Source: Capillimicrobium parvum (GTDB lineage Bacteria > Actinomycetota > Thermoleophilia > Solirubrobacterales > Solirubrobacteraceae). Taken from it: a stretch of 64,000 bases of DNA. Location: contig NZ_CP087164.1 of NCBI RefSeq assembly GCF_021172045.1, positions 434,001 through 498,000 of the forward strand. The letters run 5' to 3'. Positions 26,679 through 35,167 of the stretch are shown here, in pieces. Numbering within the stretch: position 1 is the first letter of the stretch; every line of letters starts with the position of its first letter. A program made the position numbers and the translations under genes. The notes under the pieces are model-generated. The model saw nothing but the letters and a program-made list of their open reading frames with translations, was not told the DNA's origin and made no database searches.

Positions 26679-28334
26679 CTAGGTCCGCGTCAGCTTCTTG
26701 TAGCTGATGCGGTGCGGGCGGTCGGCCTCGTCGCCCAGTTGCGCGCGGCGGTGCTCCTCGTAGGCCTCGAAGTTGCCCTCGAACCAGACGACCTCGGAGT
26801 CGCCCTCGAAGGCGAGCACGTGGGTCGCGACGCGGTCCAGGAACCAGCGATCGTGGGAGATCACCACGGCACAGCCGGCGAAGTCGAGCAGCGCCTCCTC
26901 GAGCGCGCGCAGCGTGTCGACGTCGAGGTCGTTCGTCGGCTCGTCGAGGAGCAGCAGGTTGCCGCCCTCCTTCAGCAGCCTGGCGAGGTGCACGCGGTTG
27001 CGCTCGCCGCCGGACAGCTTGCCGACCTTCGTCTGCTGGGTCGAGCCCTTGAAGTTGAACGAGGAGCAGTAGGCGCGCGAGTTCATCTTGCGGTCGCCCA
27101 CCTGAATCTGCTCGTCGCCGCCCGAGATGACCTCCCAGACGTTCTTGTCGGGGTCGAGGTCGTCGCGCGACTGGTCGACGTAGGCCATCTCGACCGTGTC
27201 GCCGATGGTCAGGGTGCCGCCGTCCGGCTGCTCCTGGCCGGTGATCATCCGGAAGAGCGTCGTCTTGCCCGCGCCGTTGGGGCCGATCACGCCGACGATG
27301 CCGCCGCGCGGCAGGTCGAAGGACAGGTCGTCGATCAGGAGGCGGTCGCCGAAGCCCTTGCGGAGGTTCTCCGCGCGCACCACCGTGTCGCCGAGCCGCG
27401 GGCCCGCCGGGATGTGGATCTGGACCTGATCGAGCTTGACGTTGCGGTCCTGGGCGAGCAGCGCCTCGTAGTTGTTCAGGCGCGCCTTGGCCTTCTTGCG
27501 CCGCCCCTTCGGGTTCTCGCGCACCCACTCGAGCTCGGACGCGATCGTGCGCTGGCGGGCCTTGTCGGACTTCTCCTCCTGCGCCAGGCGGGCCTGCTTC
27601 TGCTCGAGCCACGACGAGTAGTTGCCCTCGAACGGCAGCCCGCGGCCGCGGTCGAGCTCGAGGATCCAGCCGGCGACGTTGTCGAGGAAGTAGCGGTCGT
27701 GGGTGACCGCGACGATGGTGCCCGGGTACTCGGCCAGGTGGCGCTCGAGCCAGCCGACCGACTCGGCGTCGAGATGGTTCGTCGGCTCGTCGAGCAGCAG
27801 CAGGTCCGGACGGCGCAGGAGCAGCCGGCACAGCGCGACGCGGCGGCGCTCGCCGCCGGACAGGCGGTCGACCGGGGCGTCGGACGGCGGCAGGCGCAGC
27901 GCGTCCATCGCCTGCTCGAGCTGCGAGTCGAGGTCCCACGCGTTCTTCGCGTCGATCTCGGCCTGCAGGCGGGCGAACTCGTCGGCGGTCTCGTCGGAGT
28001 AGTTCATCGCCAGCTCGTTGAAGCGCTCGAGCAGCGCCTTCGTCTCCGCGACGCCGTCCTCGACGTTGCCCTTGACGTCCTTGGAGTCGTCGAGCTGCGG
28101 CTCCTGCTCCAGGAGGCCGACGGACGCGCCGGGCGCGAGCTGCGCGTCGCCGCGGAACTCCGTGTCGCGGCCGGCCATGATGTTCAGCAGCGACGACTTG
28201 CCGGTGCCGTTGAGGCCGAGCACGCCGATCTTGGCGCCGGGGAGGAACGCGAGGGTCACGTCCTTGACGACCGTCTTGTCCGGAGGGAACTCCTTCGTGA
28301 GACGGTGCATCGTGAAGATGTACTGAGCCGACAT
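26679..28334 (-). CDS. ettA: Energy-dependent translational throttle protein EttA (ABC-F)
   Basis: A 551-residue soluble ABC-F ATPase that binds the ribosomal E site and gates the first elongation step according to the ATP/ADP ratio. There are two complete nucleotide-binding domains. Walker A is GLNGTGKS and [10 protein letters not shown], signature LSGGERRRV and LSGGERNRV, and Walker [13 protein letters not shown] and [12 protein letters not shown]. The EttA-type linker (about residues 240-300, [19 protein letters not shown]) and the arm region lie between and within them. ATG 28334 (MSAQYIFTM) matches the family start and is 9 bases after a TAGCCT -10; GTG 28340 is an alternative. Confidence 0.96.
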   Translation of the reverse strand: MSAQYIFTMHRLTKEFPPDKTVVKDVTLAFLPGAKIGVLGLNGTGKSSLLNIMAGRDTEFRGDAQLAPGASVGLLEQEPQLDDSKDVKGNVEDGVAETKALLERFNELAMNYSDETADEFARLQAEIDAKNAWDLDSQLEQAMDALRLPPSDAPVDRLSGGERRRVALCRLLLRRPDLLLLDEPTNHLDAESVGWLERHLAEYPGTIVAVTHDRYFLDNVAGWILELDRGRGLPFEGNYSSWLEQKQARLAQEEKSDKARQRTIASELEWVRENPKGRRKKAKARLNNYEALLAQDRNVKLDQVQIHIPAGPRLGDTVVRAENLRKGFGDRLLIDDLSFDLPRGGIVGVIGPNGAGKTTLFRMITGQEQPDGGTLTIGDTVEMAYVDQSRDDLDPDKNVWEVISGGDEQIQVGDRKMNSRAYCSSFNFKGSTQQTKVGKLSGGERNRVHLARLLKEGGNLLLLDEPTNDLDVDTLRALEEALLDFAGCAVVISHDRWFLDRVATHVLAFEGDSEVVWFEGNFEAYEEHRRAQLGDEADRPHRISYKKLTRT

Positions 28335-28343
28335 GGACACCTG

Positions 28344-28349
28344 AGGCTA
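28344..28349 (-). promoter_or_regulatory. -10 element TAGCCT, leaderless start of ettA
   Basis: On the minus strand TAGCCT ends 9 bases before ATG 28334, and only 3 before GTG 28340, which favours the ATG. Confidence 0.45.
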
Positions 28350-28430
28350 GTGGCCGGGTGCGGGAAGGATTCGCGCGCGCGTGGGGTCCTTTCGGGGTGA
28401 ACACCTCATCTCGGCCAGAAGGAGATCGAC

Positions 28431-28913
28431 ATGGGCCGGATCGGCAGGCTCATCATCCCGGTGGTCGCATCGGCCCTCGTGCTCGCGGCGTGCGGAAGCA
28501 GCTCGAAGAGCGGCACGCAGCCAAGCGCCGGCGACGCCACCGTGCACACCGCATCGAACGCGAAGCTCGGCAGGACGATCCTCGTCGACGCGCGGGGCAT
28601 GACCCTCTACCGCCTCAGCGGCGAGCAGGGCGGGCGCTGGATCTGCAAGGACAAGACGTGCCTGGCCAGCTGGCATCCGCTGACCGGTGCGCCCACGGGC
28701 GCGGACGGGCTGAGCGCCGTCAAGCGGCCCGACGGCACGAAGCAGGTGGCGTTCCAGGGGATGCCGCTCTACACGTTCGCCGGGGACGCCAAGGCGGGCG
28801 AGACCGCGGGCCAGGGACTCAAGGACGTCGGCACGTGGAGCGCGGTGACGACGAAGGGCGCGCCGGCGCAGAGCCAGACGAACACGTCCTCCAACGGACC
28901 GTACGGCTACTGA
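28431..28913 (+). CDS. COG4315-type lipoprotein
   Basis: A 160-residue lipoprotein with the lipobox LVLAACGSS at about residue 22 and a Ser/Gly linker. The mature part has two repeats of the family: GMTLYRLSGEQGGRWICKD followed by CLASWHPL, and GMPLYTFAGDAKAGETAGQG. These match the predicted lipoproteins with Yx(F/W/Y)xxD repeats and may bind metal or redox cofactors, but the role is unknown. A strong AAGGAGA ribosome binding site precedes the ATG. The stop overlaps the end of the convergent rpiA by 7 bases. Confidence 0.86.
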   Translation: MGRIGRLIIPVVASALVLAACGSSSKSGTQPSAGDATVHTASNAKLGRTILVDARGMTLYRLSGEQGGRWICKDKTCLASWHPLTGAPTGADGLSAVKRPDGTKQVAFQGMPLYTFAGDAKAGETAGQGLKDVGTWSAVTTKGAPAQSQTNTSSNGPYGY

Positions 28914-29560
28914 TGGCGGTGCTCCACGCCGCCGGGCCCGGCGACGATCACCTCGGTGACGAGCTCTGGGGCGAACAGCCCGTGGTCCACGACGCCCACC
29001 GTGCCGGCGAGACGGCCGGCCACCTCGGCTGGATCGCCGACCGGGCCCTCCAGGTCGGCGATCACGCCGTTGTCGGGGCTCGGCGGCCAGCCTTCGCGGA
29101 TGCGAACCCGTTCGCGCCCGCCCAGCCGCCGCAGCGTTGACGGCAGCCCGAAGCGCATGAGCTCCAGCGGCACCGGGCCGTGGATCGCGTCCACCAGCTT
29201 CTCGGCGTGGACGATGACGACGAAGCGGTCGGCGGTGACGGCGACGGCCTTCTCGCGGGTGTGGGCGCCGCCGCCGCCCTTCACGAGCCAGCCGTCGGGC
29301 GCGACCTGATCGGCGCCGTCGATCGCGATGTCGAGGCGGTCGAGGCGGTCGAAGGACTCGACGGCCAGGCCGAGCTCGCGCGCGCGCTGCTCGGTCGCCG
29401 TCGAGGTGGCCACGCAGCGCAGGCCGCGCAGGCCCCGCGCCGCGAGTGCGGGCAGCAGGAACGCGACGGTCGATCCGGTGCCCAGGCCGACCCGCATGCC
29501 GTCCTCGACGAGCTGGGCGGCGGCCTGCGCGGCGGCGCGCTTCTCGGTGTCGGCGGGCAT
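28907..29560 (-). CDS. rpiA: Ribose-5-phosphate isomerase A
   Basis: A 217-residue enzyme that interconverts ribose 5-phosphate and ribulose 5-phosphate in the pentose phosphate pathway. Family motifs are complete: phosphate-binding GLGTGSTVAF, the catalytic IDGADQV (two Asp) and KGGGGAHTREKAV containing the catalytic Glu and Lys. The C-terminus overlaps the end of the neighbouring lipoprotein gene. ATG 29560 begins MPADTEKRAAAQAAA, a normal N-terminal helix. Confidence 0.95.
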   Translation of the reverse strand: MPADTEKRAAAQAAAQLVEDGMRVGLGTGSTVAFLLPALAARGLRGLRCVATSTATEQRARELGLAVESFDRLDRLDIAIDGADQVAPDGWLVKGGGGAHTREKAVAVTADRFVVIVHAEKLVDAIHGPVPLELMRFGLPSTLRRLGGRERVRIREGWPPSPDNGVIADLEGPVGDPAEVAGRLAGTVGVVDHGLFAPELVTEVIVAGPGGVEHRHQ

Positions 29561-29567
29561 CGGCGCG

Positions 29568-29573
29568 ACGCTA
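29568..29573 (-). promoter_or_regulatory. -10 element TAGCGT, leaderless start of rpiA
   Basis: On the minus strand TAGCGT ends 7 bases before ATG 29560, with no ribosome binding site. Confidence 0.45.
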
Positions 29574-29627
29574 CCGCGCCGGGCGGCGGCGGGGCCGGCG
29601 GGGCTGCGCGGGTGCGGTTGGGGTGGA

Positions 29628-29633
29628 TACCCT
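29628..29633 (+). promoter_or_regulatory. -10 element TACCCT, leaderless start of J-domain/TPR gene
   Basis: TACCCT ends 6 bases before GTG 29640, back to back with the rpiA promoter. Confidence 0.5.
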
Positions 29634-29639
29634 GAGACG

Positions 29640-30884
29640 GTGCCTCCGGTCTACGACATCGAGCAGGGGATCCTGCTGCTCGAGCTCGAGCCGCCGTTCG
29701 ACAAGCGCGACGTCCAGCTCGCGCGCCGGCGGCTGGCGAAGGTGTGGCACCCCGACCTCGCGCCCCCCGGCAAGCAGTTCGAGCACGAGCGCCACCTGAA
29801 GGCGATCAACCTCGCCGCCGACCAGCTCGAGTCGCTCGCCGAGGGGTCCCGCGGCGGGCGGGTCTCGCGCAACGCCGTCAAGGTCAACGCCGCCGCCGCG
29901 CGCGCCGCGCGCGCCGAGGAGGGCCGCCGCAACTACGAGCGCGAGCAGGCCGCCCGGGCCGCCGCCGAGGACCGGCAGCGCAACGACCCGTTCGGCGACC
30001 GCACGCCGGACCACTCGGTCGTGCACCGCTACGCGCGCTGCCTCTCGTACCCCGAGTGGGGCGTCGGCACGGTCACCGGCATCTACTTCACCGGCGACGA
30101 GGACACGCTTCAGCAGTGGGCGCGGGTGCGCTTCCAGCCCGGCGTGCGCACGGTGCCGGCGGGCTCGCTGCAGTTCGTCGACTTCTCCAAGCCCGATCCC
30201 GGCGCCGAGCGGGTGCAGCGGTTCATGACCGCGGCGCAGCACGCCATGGCCGAGGGCAACTACAAGCTCGCGGCCCAGCGCCTCATCTACGCGCGCGACG
30301 CCGAGCCGGGCAACCCCGCGGTCCTGCGGCTCATGACGCTCGCGTTCTGGCAGGCGGGCGACCTCCCCGCCGCCGGGCGCTCGATGCGCGACTGGGCCCG
30401 GGTCGAGGACGACCGCCCGACGCCGCACCGCTTCGCGTCGCGCATCTACGAGGACATGGGGGCGATCGACCTCGCCGCCGAGGCCGCCGACCGCGCCGCC
30501 GCCCGCGGACCGGCCGACGCGGACGCCTGGGAGCGGGTCGGCCGCCTGCGCCTGCGGCTGATGGACCGCGACGCCGCGATCGCCGCGCTCGAGACCGCGC
30601 GGCGGCTGGGTCCGTCGGTCGACGGCCTCCTCGACCTCGCGCTCGCCTTCCACCTCGCCGGCGATCTCGGCGCCGAGGTGTCGGCGTGCGAGCAGGCGAC
30701 GAAGGTCGACCCGGAGTCCGGGGCGGCCTGGGGCCGCTACGCCCACGCGCTGGCCCGCACCGACCGGGTGACCGACACCCTCGCCGCGTGCGACCGCGCG
30801 CTCGAGCTGGGGTCGGATCCCGAGGTCGCCGAGCTGGCGCAGCGGCTGCGGGCCGCCGTGCCGCGCGAGCTGCGCGCGGCGTAG
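29640..30884 (+). CDS. J-domain and TPR-repeat protein
   Basis: A 414-residue cytoplasmic protein. The first 65 residues look like a DnaJ J domain with the key HPD in LAKVWHPDLAPP. A basic helical linker, a small beta domain (YPEWGVGTVTGIYF, RVRFQPGVRTVPAGSL) and then about six TPR-like helical pairs follow (for example AMAEGNYKLAAQRLIYARDA, DAAIAALETARRLG). This suggests a co-chaperone that recruits an Hsp70 to a bound client; the client is unknown. The GTG start directly follows a TACCCT -10. The last codons form the first unit of a 28-bp tandem array. Confidence 0.82.
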   Translation: MPPVYDIEQGILLLELEPPFDKRDVQLARRRLAKVWHPDLAPPGKQFEHERHLKAINLAADQLESLAEGSRGGRVSRNAVKVNAAAARAARAEEGRRNYEREQAARAAAEDRQRNDPFGDRTPDHSVVHRYARCLSYPEWGVGTVTGIYFTGDEDTLQQWARVRFQPGVRTVPAGSLQFVDFSKPDPGAERVQRFMTAAQHAMAEGNYKLAAQRLIYARDAEPGNPAVLRLMTLAFWQAGDLPAAGRSMRDWARVEDDRPTPHRFASRIYEDMGAIDLAAEAADRAAARGPADADAWERVGRLRLRLMDRDAAIAALETARRLGPSVDGLLDLALAFHLAGDLGAEVSACEQATKVDPESGAAWGRYAHALARTDRVTDTLAACDRALELGSDPEVAELAQRLRAAVPRELRAA

Positions 30885-31035
30885 GCGCCCCGCGCGAGCT
30901 GCCCGCGGCGTGGGCGCCCGCGTGAGCTGCGCGCGGCGTGGGCGCCCGCGTGAGCTGCCCGCGGCGTGGGCGCCCGCGTGAGCTGCGCGCGGCGTGGGCG
31001 CCCGCGTGAGCTGCCCGCGGCGTGGGCGCCCGCAC
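30867..31035 (+). repeat. Six-copy 28-bp tandem repeat growing from the end of the TPR gene
   Basis: Units start at 30867, 30896, 30924, 30952, 30980 and 31008; the first is 29 bp, the others 28. They begin GAGCTGC and contain GGGCGCCCGC. Odd units read GCTGCGCGCGG and even units GCTGCCCGCGG, so the array is really three copies of a 56-bp pair. Unit 1 holds the last five codons and TAG stop of the TPR gene; copies 2-6 have TGG at that place. Each unit contains a GC palindrome able to form a small hairpin. Confidence 0.9.
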
Positions 31036-31047
31036 ACATCTCGCCGG

Positions 31048-31098
31048 GGACGTGCGTCAGCTTTTGCCCACCCCCCGGGACAAACCTGACGCACGTCC
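31048..31098. terminator. Long inverted repeat between convergent genes
   Basis: GGACGTGCGTCAG (31048-31060) pairs perfectly with CTGACGCACGTCC (31086-31098). Inside, TTT/AAA and CCC/GGG can extend the stem to about 19 pairs with a 7-base loop. It lies between the TPR gene and the leftward gene ending at 31113, so a two-way terminator is the simplest reading, though no T run follows. It might also be a dispersed repeat. Confidence 0.6.
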
Positions 31099-31112
31099 GA
31101 CGGCGGGCCCGA

Positions 31113-32258
31113 TCAGTGCGGCTCGAACCCGGGCGGCGCCGGCGGCTTCGGCGGGTTCGGCTTCACGTGCGGATGTGTGGCGTGGCGCCGGTTGCGCCGG
31201 CCCTTCGGCCGCGGCGGGTCCTGCCGGCGGGTCGGCTTGCGCGCGTGCGGCTCGACGTGCTCCGGCGAGCGGTGGGGCGGGGTCGCCCGCTTCTTCGGCT
31301 CCTGCGCGTGCCCCGTCGGCCGGCGCTCCGTGCGGCGCGGCGGCGCCGGGCGGACCTTGGGGTGCTGCGTGTGGCCGCTGCGCGTGCGCTCGCTGCGCCG
31401 CGGCGGCGTACCCCGCACGGGACGGCCGGTCCGGTGGGATTCGTTGCGCACCACCGGGCGGCGCGGGCTGTGGCGGACCTTCGGCGCCCGGCTGTGCGGG
31501 CGCGGCGATCGGCCGGTGGGACGTGACGGGCCGCCCTCGCCGGTGACCGTCGGCCCCTCCGTGCCGGTCTGTGTGCCCGGCCCGACCGGGGTGACGACGG
31601 GCGGCGGCTCCTCGCGCGGCGGACACGGGACGTCCGGCGTGTCGGCCGGTACCTGCGGGCAGGAGTCCTGGCTCTCGTCACCGAGGCCGTCGTGGTCGGC
31701 GTCGCGCTCGAGGTCGGCGTTGAGGAGCAGCTCGCGGCCGGCGGCGGGCGGCTGCGGGACCGCCGGCGCGTCGCCGAGGACCGGCGCAAACGTCGCCGTC
31801 GCGTACGAGGCGTCGGACCCGTAGGAGTGGAAGACCGCGCCGGCCCGGCGGTCGCGGTCCAGGGCGATCTGATCGCCCTCGCGAACGGGGATCCGGGCGG
31901 CGAACTCGTAGATGACGTCGCGCCCGGGCGCGTGGCCGCGCTGCAGCACCTGCGGGTCGCTCTCGGCCACCGCGACGTAGCTGCCGTCCTCGAGCGGCTG
32001 CAGGATGCGCAGCCGCACGAGCCCCTGCGTCGCCGCCCGCACGCGCCAGCGGGTGATCACGCCGTCGCTCGGGATCGTGGCCGCGGGCAGCCCGCCCGGG
32101 CGCGCCACCTGGAGCTCGGTGCAGAACGAATCGCACCGCGTGAACAGGTCGGCGCGGGCGCGCAGCGAGCTGCCGACCGTGACCGCGGCCGACGCCGGAC
32201 CCGCACCTAGCAATAGGGCGAGTCCGCACAGTAAGGTCGCAACCAGAGTTCTGGACAT
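31113..32258 (-). CDS. Secreted protein with calcium-type repeat and basic Pro/Arg/His tail
   Basis: A 381-residue exported protein. There is a signal peptide at residues 1-24 (TLVATLLCGLALLLGAGPASA) and a beta-rich domain of about 150 residues with two Cys (RCDSFC). A thrombospondin type 3-like Ca2+ motif, DADHDGLGDESQDSC, falls near residues 186-200. From about 220 a 160-residue low-complexity tail rich in Pro, Arg, His and Lys follows. Such a tail could bind polyanions such as cell-wall polymers. No enzyme motif is seen. ATG 32258 is only 16 bases from the divergent propeller gene start. Confidence 0.78.
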   Translation of the reverse strand: MSRTLVATLLCGLALLLGAGPASAAVTVGSSLRARADLFTRCDSFCTELQVARPGGLPAATIPSDGVITRWRVRAATQGLVRLRILQPLEDGSYVAVAESDPQVLQRGHAPGRDVIYEFAARIPVREGDQIALDRDRRAGAVFHSYGSDASYATATFAPVLGDAPAVPQPPAAGRELLLNADLERDADHDGLGDESQDSCPQVPADTPDVPCPPREEPPPVVTPVGPGTQTGTEGPTVTGEGGPSRPTGRSPRPHSRAPKVRHSPRRPVVRNESHRTGRPVRGTPPRRSERTRSGHTQHPKVRPAPPRRTERRPTGHAQEPKKRATPPHRSPEHVEPHARKPTRRQDPPRPKGRRNRRHATHPHVKPNPPKPPAPPGFEPH

Positions 32259-32274
32259 TCGTTTCGCACAACGT

Positions 32275-34464
32275 ATGAGGGTCCTGAGAAGTTCGCAACT
32301 GCTCGCGGGAGCCGCACTGGCCGCCCTCGCGCTCGCCGTGCCCGCCACCGCCGGCGCGGCCGTCCAGACCAGCCACTCCGGCTGGCGCTGGGGCAACCCA
32401 CTGCCCCAGGGGACCGCGCTCAACGCGCTCGACTTCGCTGGCGCCCGCGGCTACGCGGCGGGCGACTTCGGGACGCTGCTGCGCACCGACGACGCCGGCG
32501 CCACGTGGCGCGGCATCAACACCGGGCTCACCGAGCCGCTCGGCGTCCTGCGCGTCCTCGGCCCCGACAGCCTCGTGGTCGCCGGGCGCTGCGCGCTGCG
32601 CCGCTCCGACGACGGCGGGCGCACGTTCCGCCGCCTGCCGTGGACGGCGAGCGACGCGAGCTGCACGGGCGGGATCGTGACCGTGAGCTTCCCGAGCCCG
32701 GCGACCGGGTTCATCCTCCTCGGCAACGGCAACATCCTGCGCTCCACCGACTCTGGGCGCACCTGGTCGCGGCGGACCGCGGTGCCGGGCACCGCGGCGA
32801 CGAGCGCGTCGTCCGGGGTGAGCCCGACCGACCTCCTCTTCGTCTCCGACACCCAGGGCTTCGCCACGACCGACGGCGGCAACGTCTTCGCGACCATCGA
32901 CGCCGGCAACACGTGGACGCCGGTCGTCGACGAGCCGTTCCCGATGCGGTCGCTGACCTTCGTCAACCCGTCCGTCGGCTACGCGGTGGGCGACGCCCCG
33001 TTCGTCCTGGCGACGACCGACGGCGGCTCGACGTGGAACGAGCTCGGCCTGCCCGCCGACACCCCCGGTCTGCGCCAGATTCGCTGCGCGACGACCGACC
33101 TGTGCCTCGGCCTGACGCCGGCCGGCGACCGGCTCGTGCGCACCACGGACGGCGGCAAGACGTGGGTCTCGCTGTCGGCGTCCGCGCGGCGGCTGCAGGC
33201 GGTGGCGTTCGCCTCGCCGGCCCGCGCCGTGTCGGTCGGCGTCCGCGGCACGACGGTGACGAGCGATGACGGCGGCGCGACGTTCTCGCCGCTCGGCGGG
33301 GCGCTGCCCGGGCGGTTCAACGGCTTGCAGGCGTCCGGCGCCGGCGTCGCGTATGCGTACGGCGACCGCGGCTCGCTGGCCCGCACGACCGACGGCGGTC
33401 TGAGCTGGACCGAGATCGACGCGGCGACGTCCGACACCGTGCGCGACGTCTCCTACGTCTCGCTGCGCACCGGCTTCGTGCTCGACGTCACCGGCCAGCT
33501 ACTGCGCACCGACAACGCCGGCAGCTCCTGGCAGATCCTCAACGCGGGCACCGCGCTGCGCCCGCAGGCGGTCGCCGCGCTGAGCTCGGCCATCGTCGTG
33601 CTCGCCGGCCCGGTCGGGGTGAGGCGGTCGACCGACGGCGGCCAGACGTTCAAGGCCAACCCGGACAAGGTGATCCGCGAGGACTCGCTGTTCGGCATCG
33701 ACCACTCCGGGGGCGTCGTCCTCGCGTTCGGGCCCAAGGCGCTGCGGCTCTCGACCGACTCGGGGCGGTCGTGGAGGGCGATCAAGCGCCCGACGCCGAA
33801 GACGCGCGTCAACGACGTCGACCTCGTCGGCTCGCGCACGATCTACCTCCTGGACGCCGAGGGGACGATGTGGACGTCGAGCGATCGTGGCCGCCGCTGG
33901 CGCGCGCTGCCGGGGCTGGGGACCGAGCTCGGCTACGCCGTGCGCTTCTCGGACTCGCGCCACGGCTACGTCGCCGTGGGCGAGTTCGGCGCCGACCAGG
34001 CCGGCTACGTGCTGCGCACCGACGACGGCGGCCGCACGTGGCAGCCGCAGCTCGTGGCGGCGCGCGCGCTGACCGCGAACGGCATCGCGGTGGCGGGCCG
34101 CACGTCGGCGTACGCGCTCACCCGGGCCAACGGCCTGTTCTCGACGACCACGGCGGGCTCCACGGCCCGGCGCTCGCGGCTGAGCATCCGGGCGGCGTCG
34201 CCGGTCGTGGCCAAGCCCGGCGGCACGATCCGCATCGACGGCCGCCTGCGGGGCGCCCGGGGCGGTGAGCGCATCGTCGTCTCGCTGCGCGAGCAGGGCT
34301 CGACGCGGTGGCTGTACCAGGAGGTCGCGGCGGCGTCGAACGGCACGTTCACGGTCGTCACCCGGCTGAACCACACCGCGCGCTTCGTCGCGCAGTGGTC
34401 GGGGGACGAGCGGATGCGGGGGACGGGGACGCCGGCGCTGAAGGTCGCCGTGCGGACGCCGTAG
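32275..34464 (+). CDS. Secreted beta-propeller protein with BNR/Ycf48-like repeats
   Basis: A 729-residue exported protein: signal peptide at residues 1-28 (LLAGAALAALALAVPATAGA), then thirteen repeats of the form TTDGGxTW (for example RTDDAGATW, RSTDSGRTW, TTDGGSTW, RTTDGGKTW, RTDDGGRTW). These repeats define Ycf48/sialidase-like propellers and predict two propeller rings. A C-terminal Ig-like segment of about 90 residues starts near VVAKPGGTIRIDGRL. Sialidase catalytic residues are not evident, so binding is more likely than hydrolysis. It is divergent from another secreted protein, which may be its partner. Confidence 0.88.
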   Translation: MRVLRSSQLLAGAALAALALAVPATAGAAVQTSHSGWRWGNPLPQGTALNALDFAGARGYAAGDFGTLLRTDDAGATWRGINTGLTEPLGVLRVLGPDSLVVAGRCALRRSDDGGRTFRRLPWTASDASCTGGIVTVSFPSPATGFILLGNGNILRSTDSGRTWSRRTAVPGTAATSASSGVSPTDLLFVSDTQGFATTDGGNVFATIDAGNTWTPVVDEPFPMRSLTFVNPSVGYAVGDAPFVLATTDGGSTWNELGLPADTPGLRQIRCATTDLCLGLTPAGDRLVRTTDGGKTWVSLSASARRLQAVAFASPARAVSVGVRGTTVTSDDGGATFSPLGGALPGRFNGLQASGAGVAYAYGDRGSLARTTDGGLSWTEIDAATSDTVRDVSYVSLRTGFVLDVTGQLLRTDNAGSSWQILNAGTALRPQAVAALSSAIVVLAGPVGVRRSTDGGQTFKANPDKVIREDSLFGIDHSGGVVLAFGPKALRLSTDSGRSWRAIKRPTPKTRVNDVDLVGSRTIYLLDAEGTMWTSSDRGRRWRALPGLGTELGYAVRFSDSRHGYVAVGEFGADQAGYVLRTDDGGRTWQPQLVAARALTANGIAVAGRTSAYALTRANGLFSTTTAGSTARRSRLSIRAASPVVAKPGGTIRIDGRLRGARGGERIVVSLREQGSTRWLYQEVAAASNGTFTVVTRLNHTARFVAQWSGDERMRGTGTPALKVAVRTP

Positions 34465-34491
34465 CGGCGGAGCGGTCGTCAGGATGAGGGT

Positions 34492-35100
34492 GTGTCGCGC
34501 ATCGCCCTCGTCCTGACCCTGTGGCTGGCGGCGGCCGCCCTCGCCGCCTGCGGCTCCGGGGGGAGCGCGACCACGACGTACCGCTCGTCGCTCTCGGCCT
34601 CGAACGGCGAGGAGCTCGAGCACGACGCCGACCGCAGCGCCGAGGGCGTGGACGGCCTCTCGGTCTGCCCGCTCCTGCCGACCCGCACGGTGGAGAAGGT
34701 CGTCGGCGTGTCCGGGCTGCGAGCCGAGCGCAACGACTCCCTCGACCTCTCGATCTGCCGCTACGCGCGCGGCGCGGTCAACGTGCGCATCCTGCTCGAC
34801 GGCGCCGCCGACGCCACGCGCCGGTACTACAACCAGCTCTCCGAGGCCCAGCAGAAGTTCAACCCGATCCCGGACCTGCGCCCGCACGACGTCCGCCACG
34901 TCGGCGACGACAGCACCTACGGCGGCACGGGGGCGTTCTGGACCCGGGGCCGCGCGCAGCTCGTCGCGTTCTCCGCCGACCGCATCGCCCGCGTGACCGT
35001 CCACGTCCCGGCGCAGAGCGATGCGCGCCGCAAGGCCGAGGCGGCGCGTCTGGCGAAGCTGATCTTCGCGCGGGCCCCGGCGGAGCGGGACGGCTCGTGA
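34492..35100 (+). CDS. Lipoprotein of unknown function
   Basis: A 202-residue predicted lipoprotein: signal LVLTLWLAAAALAACGSGG with the lipobox Cys at about residue 20, a Ser/Thr linker and a globular domain with two further Cys (SVCPLLP, LSICRY). The pattern of a Cys pair around a small alpha-beta domain resembles DUF3558-type mycobacterial lipoproteins, but the match is loose. It begins 27 bases after the propeller gene on the same strand and may be co-expressed with it. Confidence 0.78.
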   Translation: MSRIALVLTLWLAAAALAACGSGGSATTTYRSSLSASNGEELEHDADRSAEGVDGLSVCPLLPTRTVEKVVGVSGLRAERNDSLDLSICRYARGAVNVRILLDGAADATRRYYNQLSEAQQKFNPIPDLRPHDVRHVGDDSTYGGTGAFWTRGRAQLVAFSADRIARVTVHVPAQSDARRKAEAARLAKLIFARAPAERDGS

Positions 35101-35167
35101 CGCCGAGCGTCGAGTTCCTCAGCGTGGGGCGGAGAAGGTCGACGCTGGGTGCGAGGTCCGCGGTGGT

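Noticed and set aside
30867-31035. CRISPR array
   Set aside because: The 28-bp units are contiguous with no unique spacers, and no cas genes are near.
31021-31098. tRNA or structured small RNA at the intergenic hairpin
   Set aside because: It folds as one long stem without cloverleaf arms, T-loop motif or clear promoter; a terminator or repeat is simpler.
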